A stretch of 13,305 nucleotides of DNA from Bacteroidota bacterium (GTDB lineage Bacteria > Bacteroidota > Bacteroidia > 2-12-FULL-35-15), in assembly GCA_023251855.1 (NCBI GenBank), contig JAHEYA010000021.1, positions 1 through 13,305 of the forward strand, in the 5' to 3' direction. The notes under the pieces are model-generated. The model was not told where the DNA came from, did no database searches, and was given only the letters and a program-made list of their open reading frames with translations. Below are positions 3,768 through 11,676 of the stretch, one piece after another (position 1 is the first letter of the stretch; each line of letters opens with the position of its first letter). The translations under genes and the position numbers were made by a program.

Positions 3768-4469
3768 ATGGGAAACAGATTAAAAAAAATGTCTTACAGA
3801 GTTAAAACCATAGGCAAAACTAATACCCATTATGAATTGGACCGTTTTCTTAGACCTCACCCCCAACCCCTCTCTCTCCTTCGACAGGCTCAGGATAAAC
3901 TCGGAGAGGGGAGCGATAGACTAAAATATATTCGGAAATCGAATAACTATCGCTATGCGTGCATTTTCGCAGTTTTGATATCTATTACTTCTTGTACCAG
4001 TCCAAAATCAAAATTGGCAGAATATGGTTCTGTGTTTGAAAATGTAATGCGCAGTGATGACGGGGTTTTCAGAGGATTTAGTTTGGGTGATACTTATTCT
4101 ATTATAGAAAAGGGAGAGAAAAGTAAAGAACTTGAAATAGATAGTGGTTATTTGTATTATGAATACAAGCTGCCTACAGAAGGTTCTTTCAATATCACTT
4201 ACAATTTTGATGAAAGAGGATTAAATGAAATTCAAGCAGCTATTTTTATAACGGATACAGGCACTGTAGAAACGATTTTTAAAACTTTTAAAACATATTT
4301 TGATGAGCATTATGGTGTAAGTCAAAACCAAATGGGAATTACTGCATGGTCAGTTAAATCTAAAAAATTTGGGGATGTAAAAATTAATCTAAGTGATGAA
4401 AGTACTGATTTTACTACTGATAAAGCACCGGGAAAAATTTCACTATGGATTTATAGGGATAAAGATTAA
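3768..4469 (+). CDS. lipoprotein of unknown function with a repeat-derived N-terminal extension
   Basis: I do not recognise the family. The 233-residue frame contains a lipoprotein signal starting about residue 53: K-Y-I-R-K-S-N-N-Y-R-Y, hydrophobic ACIFAVLISIT, then S-C at 75-76 as the lipobox, so the mature part should be anchored in a membrane by lipidated C76. The following about 155 residues contain GFSLGDTYSIIEKGE and a strand-rich region. The oddity is the first 50 residues: no ATG is available near the signal sequence, and residues 30-49 (PHPQPLSLLRQAQDKLGEGS) are encoded by an in-frame palindromic repeat at about 3855-3914. The repeat has probably separated the signal sequence from its original start. 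Whether this longer N-terminus still allows export is uncertain. Confidence 0.65.
   Translation: MGNRLKKMSYRVKTIGKTNTHYELDRFLRPHPQPLSLLRQAQDKLGEGSDRLKYIRKSNNYRYACIFAVLISITSCTSPKSKLAEYGSVFENVMRSDDGVFRGFSLGDTYSIIEKGEKSKELEIDSGYLYYEYKLPTEGSFNITYNFDERGLNEIQAAIFITDTGTVETIFKTFKTYFDEHYGVSQNQMGITAWSVKSKKFGDVKINLSDESTDFTTDKAPGKISLWIYRDKD
3855..3914. repeat. composite palindromic repeat inside the lipoprotein reading frame
   Basis: The outer arms CCCCTCTC (3867-3874) and GAGAGGGG (3904-3911) are complementary. Nested between them is CCTTCGACAGGCTCAGGATA and AACTC (3878-3902). The nested core recurs with changes at 4509-4534. The unit is read through in frame; its translation H-P-Q-P-L-S...L-G-E-G is the kind of peptide such repeats produce when they land in genes. 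Confidence 0.75.
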
Positions 4470-4508
4470 TTAAGAGCAGTTCTAAAAATTCAAAAAAAAT
4501 TAAACCGG

Positions 4509-4534
4509 CCTTCGCCTCCGCTCAGGATAAACTC
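4509..4534. repeat. second copy of the GCTCAGGATAAACTC repeat core
   Basis: CCTTCGCCTCCGCTCAGGAT plus AAACTC matches 3878-3902 except for the middle (CCTCC in place of ACAG). It lies just after the lipoprotein gene, next to a second, unrelated palindrome. Confidence 0.75.
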
Positions 4535-4549
4535 CGTTCACAAAGAATT

Positions 4550-4621
4550 CGCAAAGTTCGCAAAGCGCTTATTCTACTGCCTTAGCGCTATTTGCGTTTT
4601 TATTTCTCTGCGTTCTTTGCG
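4550..4621. repeat. imperfect palindrome of CGCAAAG type between convergent genes
   Basis: CGCAAAGTTCGCAAAG (4550-4565) pairs with CTCTGCGTTCTTTGCG (4606-4621) at 13 of 16 positions. Inside, AGCGCT at 4564-4569 and 4584-4589 can pair again. It is a REP-like or small non-autonomous element and, placed between convergent genes and followed by an A/T-rich stretch, could also end transcription from both sides. Confidence 0.65.
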
Positions 4622-4682
4622 GTAAAAATTTAATTTTTAGAACCACCGTTAGGGATTGCTTAATATATCTGAAAGTTTATCC

Positions 4683-6794
4683 TTACGAAATTCTACTCCA
4701 ATTGATTCGGTTGTTATTGTTCATCGCGAGTTGATAAGCAATGGAGCTATTTTCGGGTTTTTCGAGATTGGGATCCTCAGACAAAACTTCAATTGCCATA
4801 TTCCGTGCAGAATGCAGTACTTGTGCATCTTTTGCCAGATCAGCGATCTTCAAATCCAGAACACCACTTTGAATAGTTCCGGACATATCACCCGGGCCAC
4901 GTAGTTTCAGGTCGACATCGGCAATTTCAAAACCATCATTTGTGCGGCACATAGTATCCATACGCAATTTGCCATCACTGCTCAATTTATAGGAAGTCAT
5001 TAAGATACAATACGATTGTTCAGCACCTCTACCCACCCTGCCACGTAACTGATGCAACTGCGATAAACCAAAACGTTCGGCACTTTCAATCACCATAACA
5101 CTTGCATTGGGAACATCTACTCCTACTTCAATTACTGTGGTTGCAACCATTATATTGGTTTGTCCTTTTACAAAACGCTGCATTTCAAAGTCCTTTGCAT
5201 CAGCCTTCATCTGCCCATGTACAATACTTACCTGGTATTGTGGAGCAGGAAATGCTCTTGATATGCTTTCATATCCATCCATCAAGTCTTTATAATCCAA
5301 CTTTTCAGATTCTTTAATAAGCGGATATACCACATAGATCTGCCTTCCTAAAGCAATTTGTTGTTTCATAAAACCAAACACATTATCCCGGTGATTATCG
5401 AAACGGTGAAGTGTTTGTATCGCTTTTCTTCCGGGGGGCATTTCATCGATCACACTCACATCCAGATCGCCATAGAGTGTCATTGCTAAAGTACGTGGAA
5501 TGGGGGTTGCAGACATAATCAGCATATGAGGTGCCTGTGTATTTTTTTCCCACATTTTAGCACGTTGAGCTACTCCAAAACGATGCTGTTCATCAATCAC
5601 CACTAAACCGATATTTTTAAACTGAACCTCATCTTCAAGTAACGCATGAGTTCCTATTAAGATCTGCATTTCACCATTTTGTAATTGTTGGTGAATGAGT
5701 TTTCGTTGTTTTACTTTTTTAGAGCCGGTGAGTATACCAACATTTATATTTAATGGGGCAAGTAACCCGGAGATCGTTTCAAAATGCTGATTAGCGAGGA
5801 TCTCAGTTGGTGCCATCAGGCATGTTTGAAATCCGTTATCCAACGAAATGAGAATATTCATTAAAGCAACCAATGTTTTTCCACTGCCAACATCACCTTG
5901 TAGCAAGCGATTCATTTGTTTACCGGAGCACATATCGAGTCGGATTTCTTTAATGACGCGCTTTTGAGCATTTGTTAATTCAAATGGTAAATAATTGTTG
6001 TAAAAATTATTGAAATAATCACCCACTTTTGAAAAAACAAAACCCCGAACAGTTGTTTCACGCAGTACTTTTTGTTTTAATAATTTGAGTTGAATAAAAA
6101 ATAATTCTTCGAATTTCAAACGGAACTCTGCTTTTTTCAGCATTTCCGGATTTTGCGGAAAATGAATTTGTTTTATTGCGTCTTCCCGGGAAAGCATTTG
6201 AAAACGGTCAATAACAGAATTTGAGAGCGTTTCCGGAATATTATTTTTAAGTACAGGAGCCAACACTTTTTGTAAACGAGAAATACCTTTGGTATCTAAG
6301 CCTCTTGATTTTAATTTTTCGGTGCTGTTATATACTGCTTGAAGTGCACTCGCCAAGGTAGTATTTTCTTCACCCACCAGCTCAATTTCAGGGTGAGAAA
6401 TATTAAAAACACCATTAAAAATTGTTGGTTTTCCAAACACAATGTATTCATCTGTGGCACTTTGTTTTATTTTATCAGAAAACCATTTTGCTCCTTGAAA
6501 CCAAACCAAATCAAGTGTTCCGGTATTGTCAGCAAATGTTGCAACAAAACGTTGGGTACGTTTTGCACCGACCATTTTTGTATTAACAATTTTTCCTTTC
6601 AGCTGAACAAAAGGTAAATCGGCATTTATTTCTTTTACTTTATAAAACTTTGTACGATCAACGTATCTGAAAGGGTAAAAAGTAAGCAAATCGGAATATT
6701 TGAAAATATGTAATTCTTTCCGAAGCAAATCAGCCTTTTGGGGACCAACGCCTTTGAGGTATTCAATAGGAGTATTTAAAAAAGTGTAAGACAT
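4683..6794 (-). CDS. recG: ATP-dependent DNA helicase RecG
   Basis: This 703-residue protein matches RecG throughout. The N-terminal part (about 1-150) is the wedge/OB domain with KGVGPQKADLLRKEL and FYPFRYVDR. Helicase motifs follow: Walker A GDVGSGKT (300-307), DEQHRFGV (from 401), SATPIPRTL (from 428), and motif VI QLRGRVGRG (582-590). The RGPGD-xSGT stretch near 632 belongs to the conserved C-terminal TRG region. RecG remodels stalled replication forks and recombination intermediates using ATP. The start ATG (complement of 6792-6794) gives MSYTFLNTPIEYLKGVGPQK, the usual N-terminus. It is divergent from rluF across a tandem repeat; no clear promoter box is visible on the minus strand there. 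Confidence 0.97.
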   Translation of the reverse strand: MSYTFLNTPIEYLKGVGPQKADLLRKELHIFKYSDLLTFYPFRYVDRTKFYKVKEINADLPFVQLKGKIVNTKMVGAKRTQRFVATFADNTGTLDLVWFQGAKWFSDKIKQSATDEYIVFGKPTIFNGVFNISHPEIELVGEENTTLASALQAVYNSTEKLKSRGLDTKGISRLQKVLAPVLKNNIPETLSNSVIDRFQMLSREDAIKQIHFPQNPEMLKKAEFRLKFEELFFIQLKLLKQKVLRETTVRGFVFSKVGDYFNNFYNNYLPFELTNAQKRVIKEIRLDMCSGKQMNRLLQGDVGSGKTLVALMNILISLDNGFQTCLMAPTEILANQHFETISGLLAPLNINVGILTGSKKVKQRKLIHQQLQNGEMQILIGTHALLEDEVQFKNIGLVVIDEQHRFGVAQRAKMWEKNTQAPHMLIMSATPIPRTLAMTLYGDLDVSVIDEMPPGRKAIQTLHRFDNHRDNVFGFMKQQIALGRQIYVVYPLIKESEKLDYKDLMDGYESISRAFPAPQYQVSIVHGQMKADAKDFEMQRFVKGQTNIMVATTVIEVGVDVPNASVMVIESAERFGLSQLHQLRGRVGRGAEQSYCILMTSYKLSSDGKLRMDTMCRTNDGFEIADVDLKLRGPGDMSGTIQSGVLDLKIADLAKDAQVLHSARNMAIEVLSEDPNLEKPENSSIAYQLAMNNNNRINWSRIS

Positions 6795-6821
6795 ATTTGT
6801 ACTGCGAATTTAAGGTAAAAA

Positions 6822-6967
6822 GAGATATGAGATATGAGATGTGAGATATGAGATGTGAGATATGAGATGTGAGATGTGAGATGTGAGATGTGAGATGTGA
6901 GATATGAGATATGAGATGTGAGATGTGAGATGTGAGATATGAGATATGAGATGTGAGATATGAGATA
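6822..6967. repeat. heptanucleotide tandem repeat, 20 full units plus 6 bases
   Basis: Uninterrupted units of GAGATAT (A) or GAGATGT (G) run in the order A A G A G A G G G G G A A G G G A A G A, then a partial A. The only variation is A/G at position 6. It fills almost the whole gap between divergent recG and rluF, ending 10 bases before the rluF -7 box. The minus strand has no stop codons in the repeat, so it produces false long frames (Ser-His-Ile-Ser-X-Leu-Thr/Ile periods). Unit number is likely to vary between strains. Confidence 0.98.
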
Positions 6968-6977
6968 AAAAATTCAT

Positions 6978-6985
6978 TAGCTTTG
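6978..6985 (+). promoter_or_regulatory. -7 box of rluF
   Basis: TAGCTTTG matches TAnnTTTG exactly and ends 5 bases before the ATG at 6991, implying a leaderless or nearly leaderless message. The place for a -33 box falls inside the tandem repeat, which contains no TTTG. Confidence 0.65.
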
Positions 6986-6990
6986 ATTTT

Positions 6991-7737
6991 ATGCAAACAC
7001 GAATAAATAAATTTATTAGTGAAACAGGTTTTTGTTCCAGAAGAGAAGCGGATAAACTTATTGAAGCCGGAAGAGTTACCATTAATGGGTCAAAGCCGGA
7101 AATGGGAACAAAAGTTAACACGGGAGATGTAATAAAAATTGATGGTAGAGAATTAAAACAGAAAGAACCTTTCATTTATTTAGCTTTCAACAAACCGATT
7201 GGAATTACCTGCACCACTGACCTAAAAGACAAAGACAACATCATTGATTTTATCAATTATCCGAAACGGATTTTTCCAATAGGCAGACTGGATAAGCCTT
7301 CGGAAGGGTTGATATTCCTCACTAATGATGGCGATATCGTAAATAAAATTTTACGAGCCGGAAATAATCATGAAAAAGAATATGTGGTTATTGTTGATAA
7401 GCCAATAACTCCGGAATTTATAAAAAAAATGGGCAATGGAGTAGCCATATTAGAAACGGTAACTCAAAAATGTTTTATCGAACAAAAAAGTAAAAATAGT
7501 TTTAGAATAATATTAACACAGGGATTAAACCGACAAATCAGAAGAATGTGTGAAGTGCTAGGATACAATGTTATCAAGCTGAAACGGGTTCGAATCATGA
7601 ATATTAAATTAGATGAAATTGCTATCGGGCAGTGGCGATATTTAACAAACAATGAAATTACTGAGATCAATAGTTTAGTGTCTGATTCAATTAAAACTGA
7701 AGAAGCTTCGTTTTTACAAGATACTGCAGAAGAATAG
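6991..7737 (+). CDS. rluF: 23S rRNA pseudouridine synthase RluF
   Basis: The 248-residue protein has an N-terminal S4 RNA-binding domain (TRINKFISETGFCSRREADK through GDVIKIDG, residues 3-52) and a pseudouridine synthase domain with the catalytic aspartate D101 in FPIGRLDKPSEGLIFLTNDG. LTQGLNRQIRRMCEVLGY and RVRIMNIKLDEIAIGQWR, ending with LT-xNEI, fit the RluF subgroup, which modifies U2604 (E. coli numbering) of 23S rRNA. It is shorter than E. coli RluF because it lacks the long basic tail; the last 20 residues are acidic instead. The ATG follows the -7 box by 5 bases. The flavoprotein gene starts 9 bases after the stop, so the two form an operon. Confidence 0.9.
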   Translation: MQTRINKFISETGFCSRREADKLIEAGRVTINGSKPEMGTKVNTGDVIKIDGRELKQKEPFIYLAFNKPIGITCTTDLKDKDNIIDFINYPKRIFPIGRLDKPSEGLIFLTNDGDIVNKILRAGNNHEKEYVVIVDKPITPEFIKKMGNGVAILETVTQKCFIEQKSKNSFRIILTQGLNRQIRRMCEVLGYNVIKLKRVRIMNIKLDEIAIGQWRYLTNNEITEINSLVSDSIKTEEASFLQDTAEE

Positions 7738-7746
7738 AAAATTTAT

Positions 7747-8937
7747 ATGAAAAAATCAGTCGCAATAATTGGTGGAGGGTCTGCTGCATTGATGTTGGCA
7801 GCGACCCTTGACGAAAACAAATTTGATATTACTATTTATGAAAAAAACAATACACTCGGAAGAAAATTTTTAGTTGCGGGTGATGGCGGATTTAATTTAA
7901 CACACTCAGAAGAGCCTGCAATATTCATCTCCAGATATACTCCTTCCTCTTTTTTTTCAAAAATTATTTCCTCTTTTAGCAATATTGATCTTCGAAACCT
8001 GTTCAACAACATGGGTATAGAAACATTTGTAGGAAGCAGCGGGCGTGTTTTTCCAACCAAGGGAATAAAACCAATTGATGTACTCAATGCATTTTTAAAT
8101 GAATTGAAGAAAAAAAATGTTTCGATAAAAACAAAACATCATTGGAAAGGATGGAAAAACAATGAACTGCTTTTTGAAACCACAAACCAATCTATTACCA
8201 TAAATCCGGACATTACTGTTTTTGCGTTGGGGGGAGCAAGCTGGCAAATAACAGGCTCAGATGGAAAGTGGGCAAATTATTTTGTAGAAAAAAAAATTAC
8301 AACTGTTCCTTTTCAATCCTCCAATTGTGCTTTTGGAATAAAATGGAATAATGAATTTATCACAATTGCTGAGGGTAAATCATTAAAAAATATTTTATTA
8401 AAATGTGGCAGTGCAGAAAAAAAAGGCGAAGCGATCATTACCAAATTTGGTTTAGAAGGCAGCGGAATCTATGCTTTGAGTGGGGAGATCAGAAAACAAC
8501 TGAATTTATTTGGCAAAGCAAATTTATTTATTGATTTAAAACCATCATTAACAGTTGAGCAACTAAAAAATAAAATTTCAAACAGAGGGAGTAAGTCATT
8601 AGCCAAACATTTGGAAAACGAATTAAATTTTAATCAAATTCAATTAACATTACTTAAAACCATTTTAAGCAAAGAAGATTTTACATCTATTGAAATACTC
8701 TCACGAAAAATTAAAAACTTTCCTTTACTTATTACAAGTGTAGCACCCATTGATGAAGCCATTTCAACAGTTGGAGGAATTTCTTTAGATGAAATAGACG
8801 CCACATTTCAACTAAAAAAATTGCCTTGCAACTATGTTATTGGAGAAATGCTCGACTGGGATGCCCCAACAGGAGGCTATTTACTTCAGGGCTGTTTTAG
8901 TATGGGAAATAGTTTAGGGAAAACATTGAATGATTAG
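7747..8937 (+). CDS. BaiN/HI0933-type FAD-dependent oxidoreductase (TIGR03862-like)
   Basis: The 396-residue protein has an N-terminal dinucleotide-binding fold (VAIIGGGSAALMLAATL, with the acidic E32 ending strand 2). The family mark GRKFLVAGDGGFNLTHSE follows at residues 38-55, then SSGRVFPTKGIKP near 98-110. The C-terminus carries VGGISLDEIDATFQ and GEMLDWDAPTGGYLLQGCFS, typical of the HI0933/BaiN-type flavoproteins, in particular the TIGR03862 branch. The substrate of this branch is not established. No signal peptide is seen, so it should be cytoplasmic. It is expressed with rluF by proximity; I see no functional link. Confidence 0.87.
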   Translation: MKKSVAIIGGGSAALMLAATLDENKFDITIYEKNNTLGRKFLVAGDGGFNLTHSEEPAIFISRYTPSSFFSKIISSFSNIDLRNLFNNMGIETFVGSSGRVFPTKGIKPIDVLNAFLNELKKKNVSIKTKHHWKGWKNNELLFETTNQSITINPDITVFALGGASWQITGSDGKWANYFVEKKITTVPFQSSNCAFGIKWNNEFITIAEGKSLKNILLKCGSAEKKGEAIITKFGLEGSGIYALSGEIRKQLNLFGKANLFIDLKPSLTVEQLKNKISNRGSKSLAKHLENELNFNQIQLTLLKTILSKEDFTSIEILSRKIKNFPLLITSVAPIDEAISTVGGISLDEIDATFQLKKLPCNYVIGEMLDWDAPTGGYLLQGCFSMGNSLGKTLND

Positions 8938-8992
8938 GATTTAGGAGATATTCTATAACGCTTCCAGTGATAAGCTCCAATTCATAATTTAT

Positions 8993-9000
8993 TATCTTTG
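8993..9000 (+). promoter_or_regulatory. -7 box of the histidine kinase gene
   Basis: TATCTTTG matches TAnnTTTG exactly and ends 4 bases before the ATG at 9005. AGGA overlaps the space between box and ATG, but transcription is expected to start at about the start codon. Confidence 0.65.
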
Positions 9001-9004
9001 AGGA

Positions 9005-9988
9005 ATGAATTTTTCTCCTCATAAAAAACGTCCTCTTTTTGGATTTTATCTTCTGGTGGCCTATGTGATATTACAATTTGTTTGGTGGAGCTATTTGATG
9101 ATTGAACTCAATAATGAAATTTATCATTTGAAAACTGAGTTAAATTTGCTCAAAGGGGCTACACTCAATGATGTGGTACTAAATGGAAATGAACTGAACG
9201 CCAAATTACACAAACGTTGGGTAATGATATCAGGTGAAGGAATTGTTTTTATTGGTATTCTGCTTTTAGGAATTTTTCAAATCCGTAAAACATTTAAACG
9301 AGAAGAAGAACTCTCATTTCAACAACAAAATTTTTTATCATCAGTTTCTCATGAGCTAAAATCCCCAATAGCCTCCACCAAATTGCAATTACAGACGCTT
9401 CAGAAACATGAACTTAATCGTGAAAAACAAAAAGAGATCATTGCCAATGCTATCAATGATACAGAACGACTCAATAACTTAGTGGAAAATATTTTGCTAG
9501 CTACTCAAATTGAAAATAATTTTTATTCGCTTCACAAAGAAAATTGTAACCTATCTGAATATATTACAGAAGGGATGAACCAAACCATAGCTTCATTTAA
9601 CTATAAACAAAAAATGGTTTTGGAAATTGAACCTGATGTATATATGGATATTGACAGAATAAATTTTCCTTCCATAATTTTAAACTTGGTTGAAAACAGT
9701 GTAAAATATTCTCCCGAAAATTCAACGATTACAATAAGTTTAAAAAAAATGAATGAAAAAATTGTTTTGACTGTTTCTGACGAAGGAAGTGGGATTTTAG
9801 ATTCTGAAAAAATTGCAATTTTTCAAAAATTTTATCGGATAGGAAATGAAGAAACCCGTAAAACTAAAGGCACAGGGCTTGGATTATATATTGTTAACTA
9901 TATGGTAGAACAACACGGAGGGACAATTTCTCTAAAAAACAATTCACCAAAAGGAAGTATTTTTGAGATCACATTTAGTGATATGTAA
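9005..9988 (+). CDS. membrane sensor histidine kinase
   Basis: The 327-residue protein has two membrane helices (about 12-33 and 74-93) flanking a 40-residue, presumably periplasmic loop. A dimerisation/phosphoacceptor domain follows with H116 in FLSSVSHELKSPIAS. The ATPase domain has the N box NLVENSVKYSP (227-237), the G1 box SDEGSGI (258-264), the F box FQKFYRIG, and the G2 box KGTGLGLYIV (288-297). It autophosphorylates on H116 and would pass phosphate to a response regulator, but none is encoded next to it in this window, so its partner and signal are unknown. The sensor loop is short. It has its own promoter and is followed by a palindromic repeat. Confidence 0.93.
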   Translation: MNFSPHKKRPLFGFYLLVAYVILQFVWWSYLMIELNNEIYHLKTELNLLKGATLNDVVLNGNELNAKLHKRWVMISGEGIVFIGILLLGIFQIRKTFKREEELSFQQQNFLSSVSHELKSPIASTKLQLQTLQKHELNREKQKEIIANAINDTERLNNLVENILLATQIENNFYSLHKENCNLSEYITEGMNQTIASFNYKQKMVLEIEPDVYMDIDRINFPSIILNLVENSVKYSPENSTITISLKKMNEKIVLTVSDEGSGILDSEKIAIFQKFYRIGNEETRKTKGTGLGLYIVNYMVEQHGGTISLKNNSPKGSIFEITFSDM

Positions 9989-10069
9989 AATGTAAAATGG
10001 CAGATGTTAGATGGTTAAAAGCCAATCGCAAAGCCAAAACCCACATTTTCCATTTCACATCTTACATTT
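9988..10069. repeat. imperfect inverted repeat between kinase and gpmI
   Basis: AAATGTAA (9988-9995) pairs with TTACATTT (10062-10069), and AGATGTTAGATGG (10002-10014) pairs with CCATTTCACATCT (10050-10062) with two mismatches. It is probably a dispersed palindromic repeat, and it fills most of the 100-bp gap; it could also act as a terminator. No TAnnTTTG box is seen before gpmI. Confidence 0.6.
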
Positions 10070-10088
10070 AACATAACATTAGTAACCT

Positions 10089-11633
10089 ATGAAAAAAGTA
10101 GCATTGATAATTTTAGATGGCTGGGGACTTGGTGATGGTTCAAAATCGGATGCAATAGCAAATGCTAATACACCATTTGTAGATAGTTTATATAATAAAT
10201 ATCCTCACTCTACTTTGCTTACTTCCGGTGAAAATGTTGGATTGCCCTCAGGGCAAATGGGTAACAGTGAAGTTGGACATCTCAATATTGGTGCAGGAAG
10301 AATTGTTTATCAAGATCTGGAATTGATCAACAAAGCAATTCGCGAAAAAACAATCGATCATAATCCCACGCTTGTAAAAGCTTTTGAATATGCTAAACAA
10401 AACAATAAAGCTGTTCATTTTATTGGACTAGTTTCTGAAGGTGGAGTGCATTCTTCTCAAACTCATTTACATTATTTATGTGAACTGGCGAAAGCGAAAG
10501 GGCTAAAACAGGTGTTTATCCATGCTTTTACAGATGGTAGAGATACTGATCCAAAAAGTGGATTAAGTTATTTAAAAAATCTCAAAGATCATTTACATCG
10601 CACTACAAACCTCTCCAAAGGAGAGAGCAGTACTTCCCCGCAAATAGCAAGTGTTATCGGTCGCTATTATGCCATGGACAGGGATAAACGATGGGAACGG
10701 GTTAAACTTGCATATGATCTGCTTGTTAAAGGAATTGGTAAAAAAACAACAAACATTTTAAAAGAAATTGAAACATCCTATTCAGAAAATGTTACCGATG
10801 AATTTATAAAACCTATAATAGCTACAGATGTTTCCGGAAATCCAATTGGAATAATTAAAGAAAACGATGTTGTTATTTGTTTTAATTTCCGCACTGATCG
10901 TTGCAGAGAGATCACTGAGGTTCTCACTCAAAAAAATATGCCTGAAAATGGTATGAATACACTACCCTTGTATTATGTAACTATGACCAATTATGATAGT
11001 ACATTTAAGAACGTACATCTTGTTTTTGATAAAGACAATTTGGTGAATACCCTTGGAGAAGTGCTTGAAAAAGTGGAAAAAAAACAAATACGGATTGCAG
11101 AAACAGAAAAATATCCTCATGTTACTTTTTTCTTTTCAGGAGGCCGGGAAAAAGAATTTATAGGTGAAAAACGAATTATGGTGCCTTCTTCAAAGGTAGC
11201 AACCTATGACTTAAAACCAGAAATGAGTGCGATTGAATTAACTGATGCAATTGTTCCGGAATTTAAAAAAGGAAACACTGATTTCATTTGTTTGAACTTC
11301 GCCAACCCTGATATGGTGGGACACACCGGTGTATATAGTGCAATTGTAAAAGCTGTAGAAACTGTAGACACCTGCTTAAAACGTATTGTAGAAGCCGGTT
11401 TACAAAACAATTATTCATTTATAATTATTGCTGATCATGGCAATGCGGATGTTGCTCTTAATCCGGATGGCTCTCCGAATACCGCACACAGCACCAATCC
11501 GGTACCTTGTATTTTAATTGACAACGAGTATAAAAAAATAAATAAAGGAAAATTGGCTGACCTTGCTCCCACTATTTTAAAACTTATGGGTATTGGAGTT
11601 CCTAAGGAAATGACCGGTGATATATTGGTCTGA
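10089..11633 (+). CDS. gpmI: 2,3-bisphosphoglycerate-independent phosphoglycerate mutase
   Basis: The 514-residue enzyme interconverts 3- and 2-phosphoglycerate using two metal ions. Visible features are metal-binding D10 in LILDGWG, the phosphorylated serine S60 in GQMGNSEVGH, the H121/HAFTDGRDTDP (145-155) and IASVIGRYYAMDRDKRWERV (186-205) substrate regions, then NPDMVGHTG (D408, H412), ADHGN (D449, H450) and H467. Length and order match the family. Between KDHL and QIASVIGRYY there are about 15 extra residues (HRTTNLSKGESSTSP) covering a CTCTCC/GGAGAG palindrome at 10611-10625, an in-frame repeat in a surface loop. All catalytic residues are kept, so it should work. It is a single-gene unit; its promoter is not obvious. 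Confidence 0.96.
   Translation: MKKVALIILDGWGLGDGSKSDAIANANTPFVDSLYNKYPHSTLLTSGENVGLPSGQMGNSEVGHLNIGAGRIVYQDLELINKAIREKTIDHNPTLVKAFEYAKQNNKAVHFIGLVSEGGVHSSQTHLHYLCELAKAKGLKQVFIHAFTDGRDTDPKSGLSYLKNLKDHLHRTTNLSKGESSTSPQIASVIGRYYAMDRDKRWERVKLAYDLLVKGIGKKTTNILKEIETSYSENVTDEFIKPIIATDVSGNPIGIIKENDVVICFNFRTDRCREITEVLTQKNMPENGMNTLPLYYVTMTNYDSTFKNVHLVFDKDNLVNTLGEVLEKVEKKQIRIAETEKYPHVTFFFSGGREKEFIGEKRIMVPSSKVATYDLKPEMSAIELTDAIVPEFKKGNTDFICLNFANPDMVGHTGVYSAIVKAVETVDTCLKRIVEAGLQNNYSFIIIADHGNADVALNPDGSPNTAHSTNPVPCILIDNEYKKINKGKLADLAPTILKLMGIGVPKEMTGDILV
10611..10625. repeat. small palindrome inside gpmI
   Basis: CTCTCC-AAA-GGAGAG is read in frame and encodes part of an extra loop in the enzyme. It is of the same CCTCTCC/GGAGAGG type as the arms of the repeat in the lipoprotein gene (3855-3914). 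Confidence 0.7.
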
Positions 11634-11661
11634 TTCTAGACTTTTATTTGCATAATTTTTA

Positions 11662-11669
11662 TACTTTTG
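11662..11669 (+). promoter_or_regulatory. -7 box before the membrane redoxin gene
   Basis: TACTTTTG matches TAnnTTTG and ends 7 bases before the ATG at 11677. TTTG at 11647-11650 is near, but too close for a normal -33 box. Confidence 0.55.
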
Positions 11670-11676
11670 GTTAACG

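Noticed and set aside
4656..6617. Several plus-strand frames opposite recG
   Set aside because: RecG is complete with all motifs on the minus strand; these frames have no recognisable domains.
6822..6967. CRISPR-like array
   Set aside because: The 7-bp units are directly adjacent with no spacers, and no cas genes are in the window.
6763..7175. Two long minus-strand frames rich in Ser-His-Ile-Ser-X-Leu-Thr
   Set aside because: They are only the translation of the heptanucleotide tandem repeat, whose minus strand lacks stop codons, and they overlap the well-supported start of rluF.
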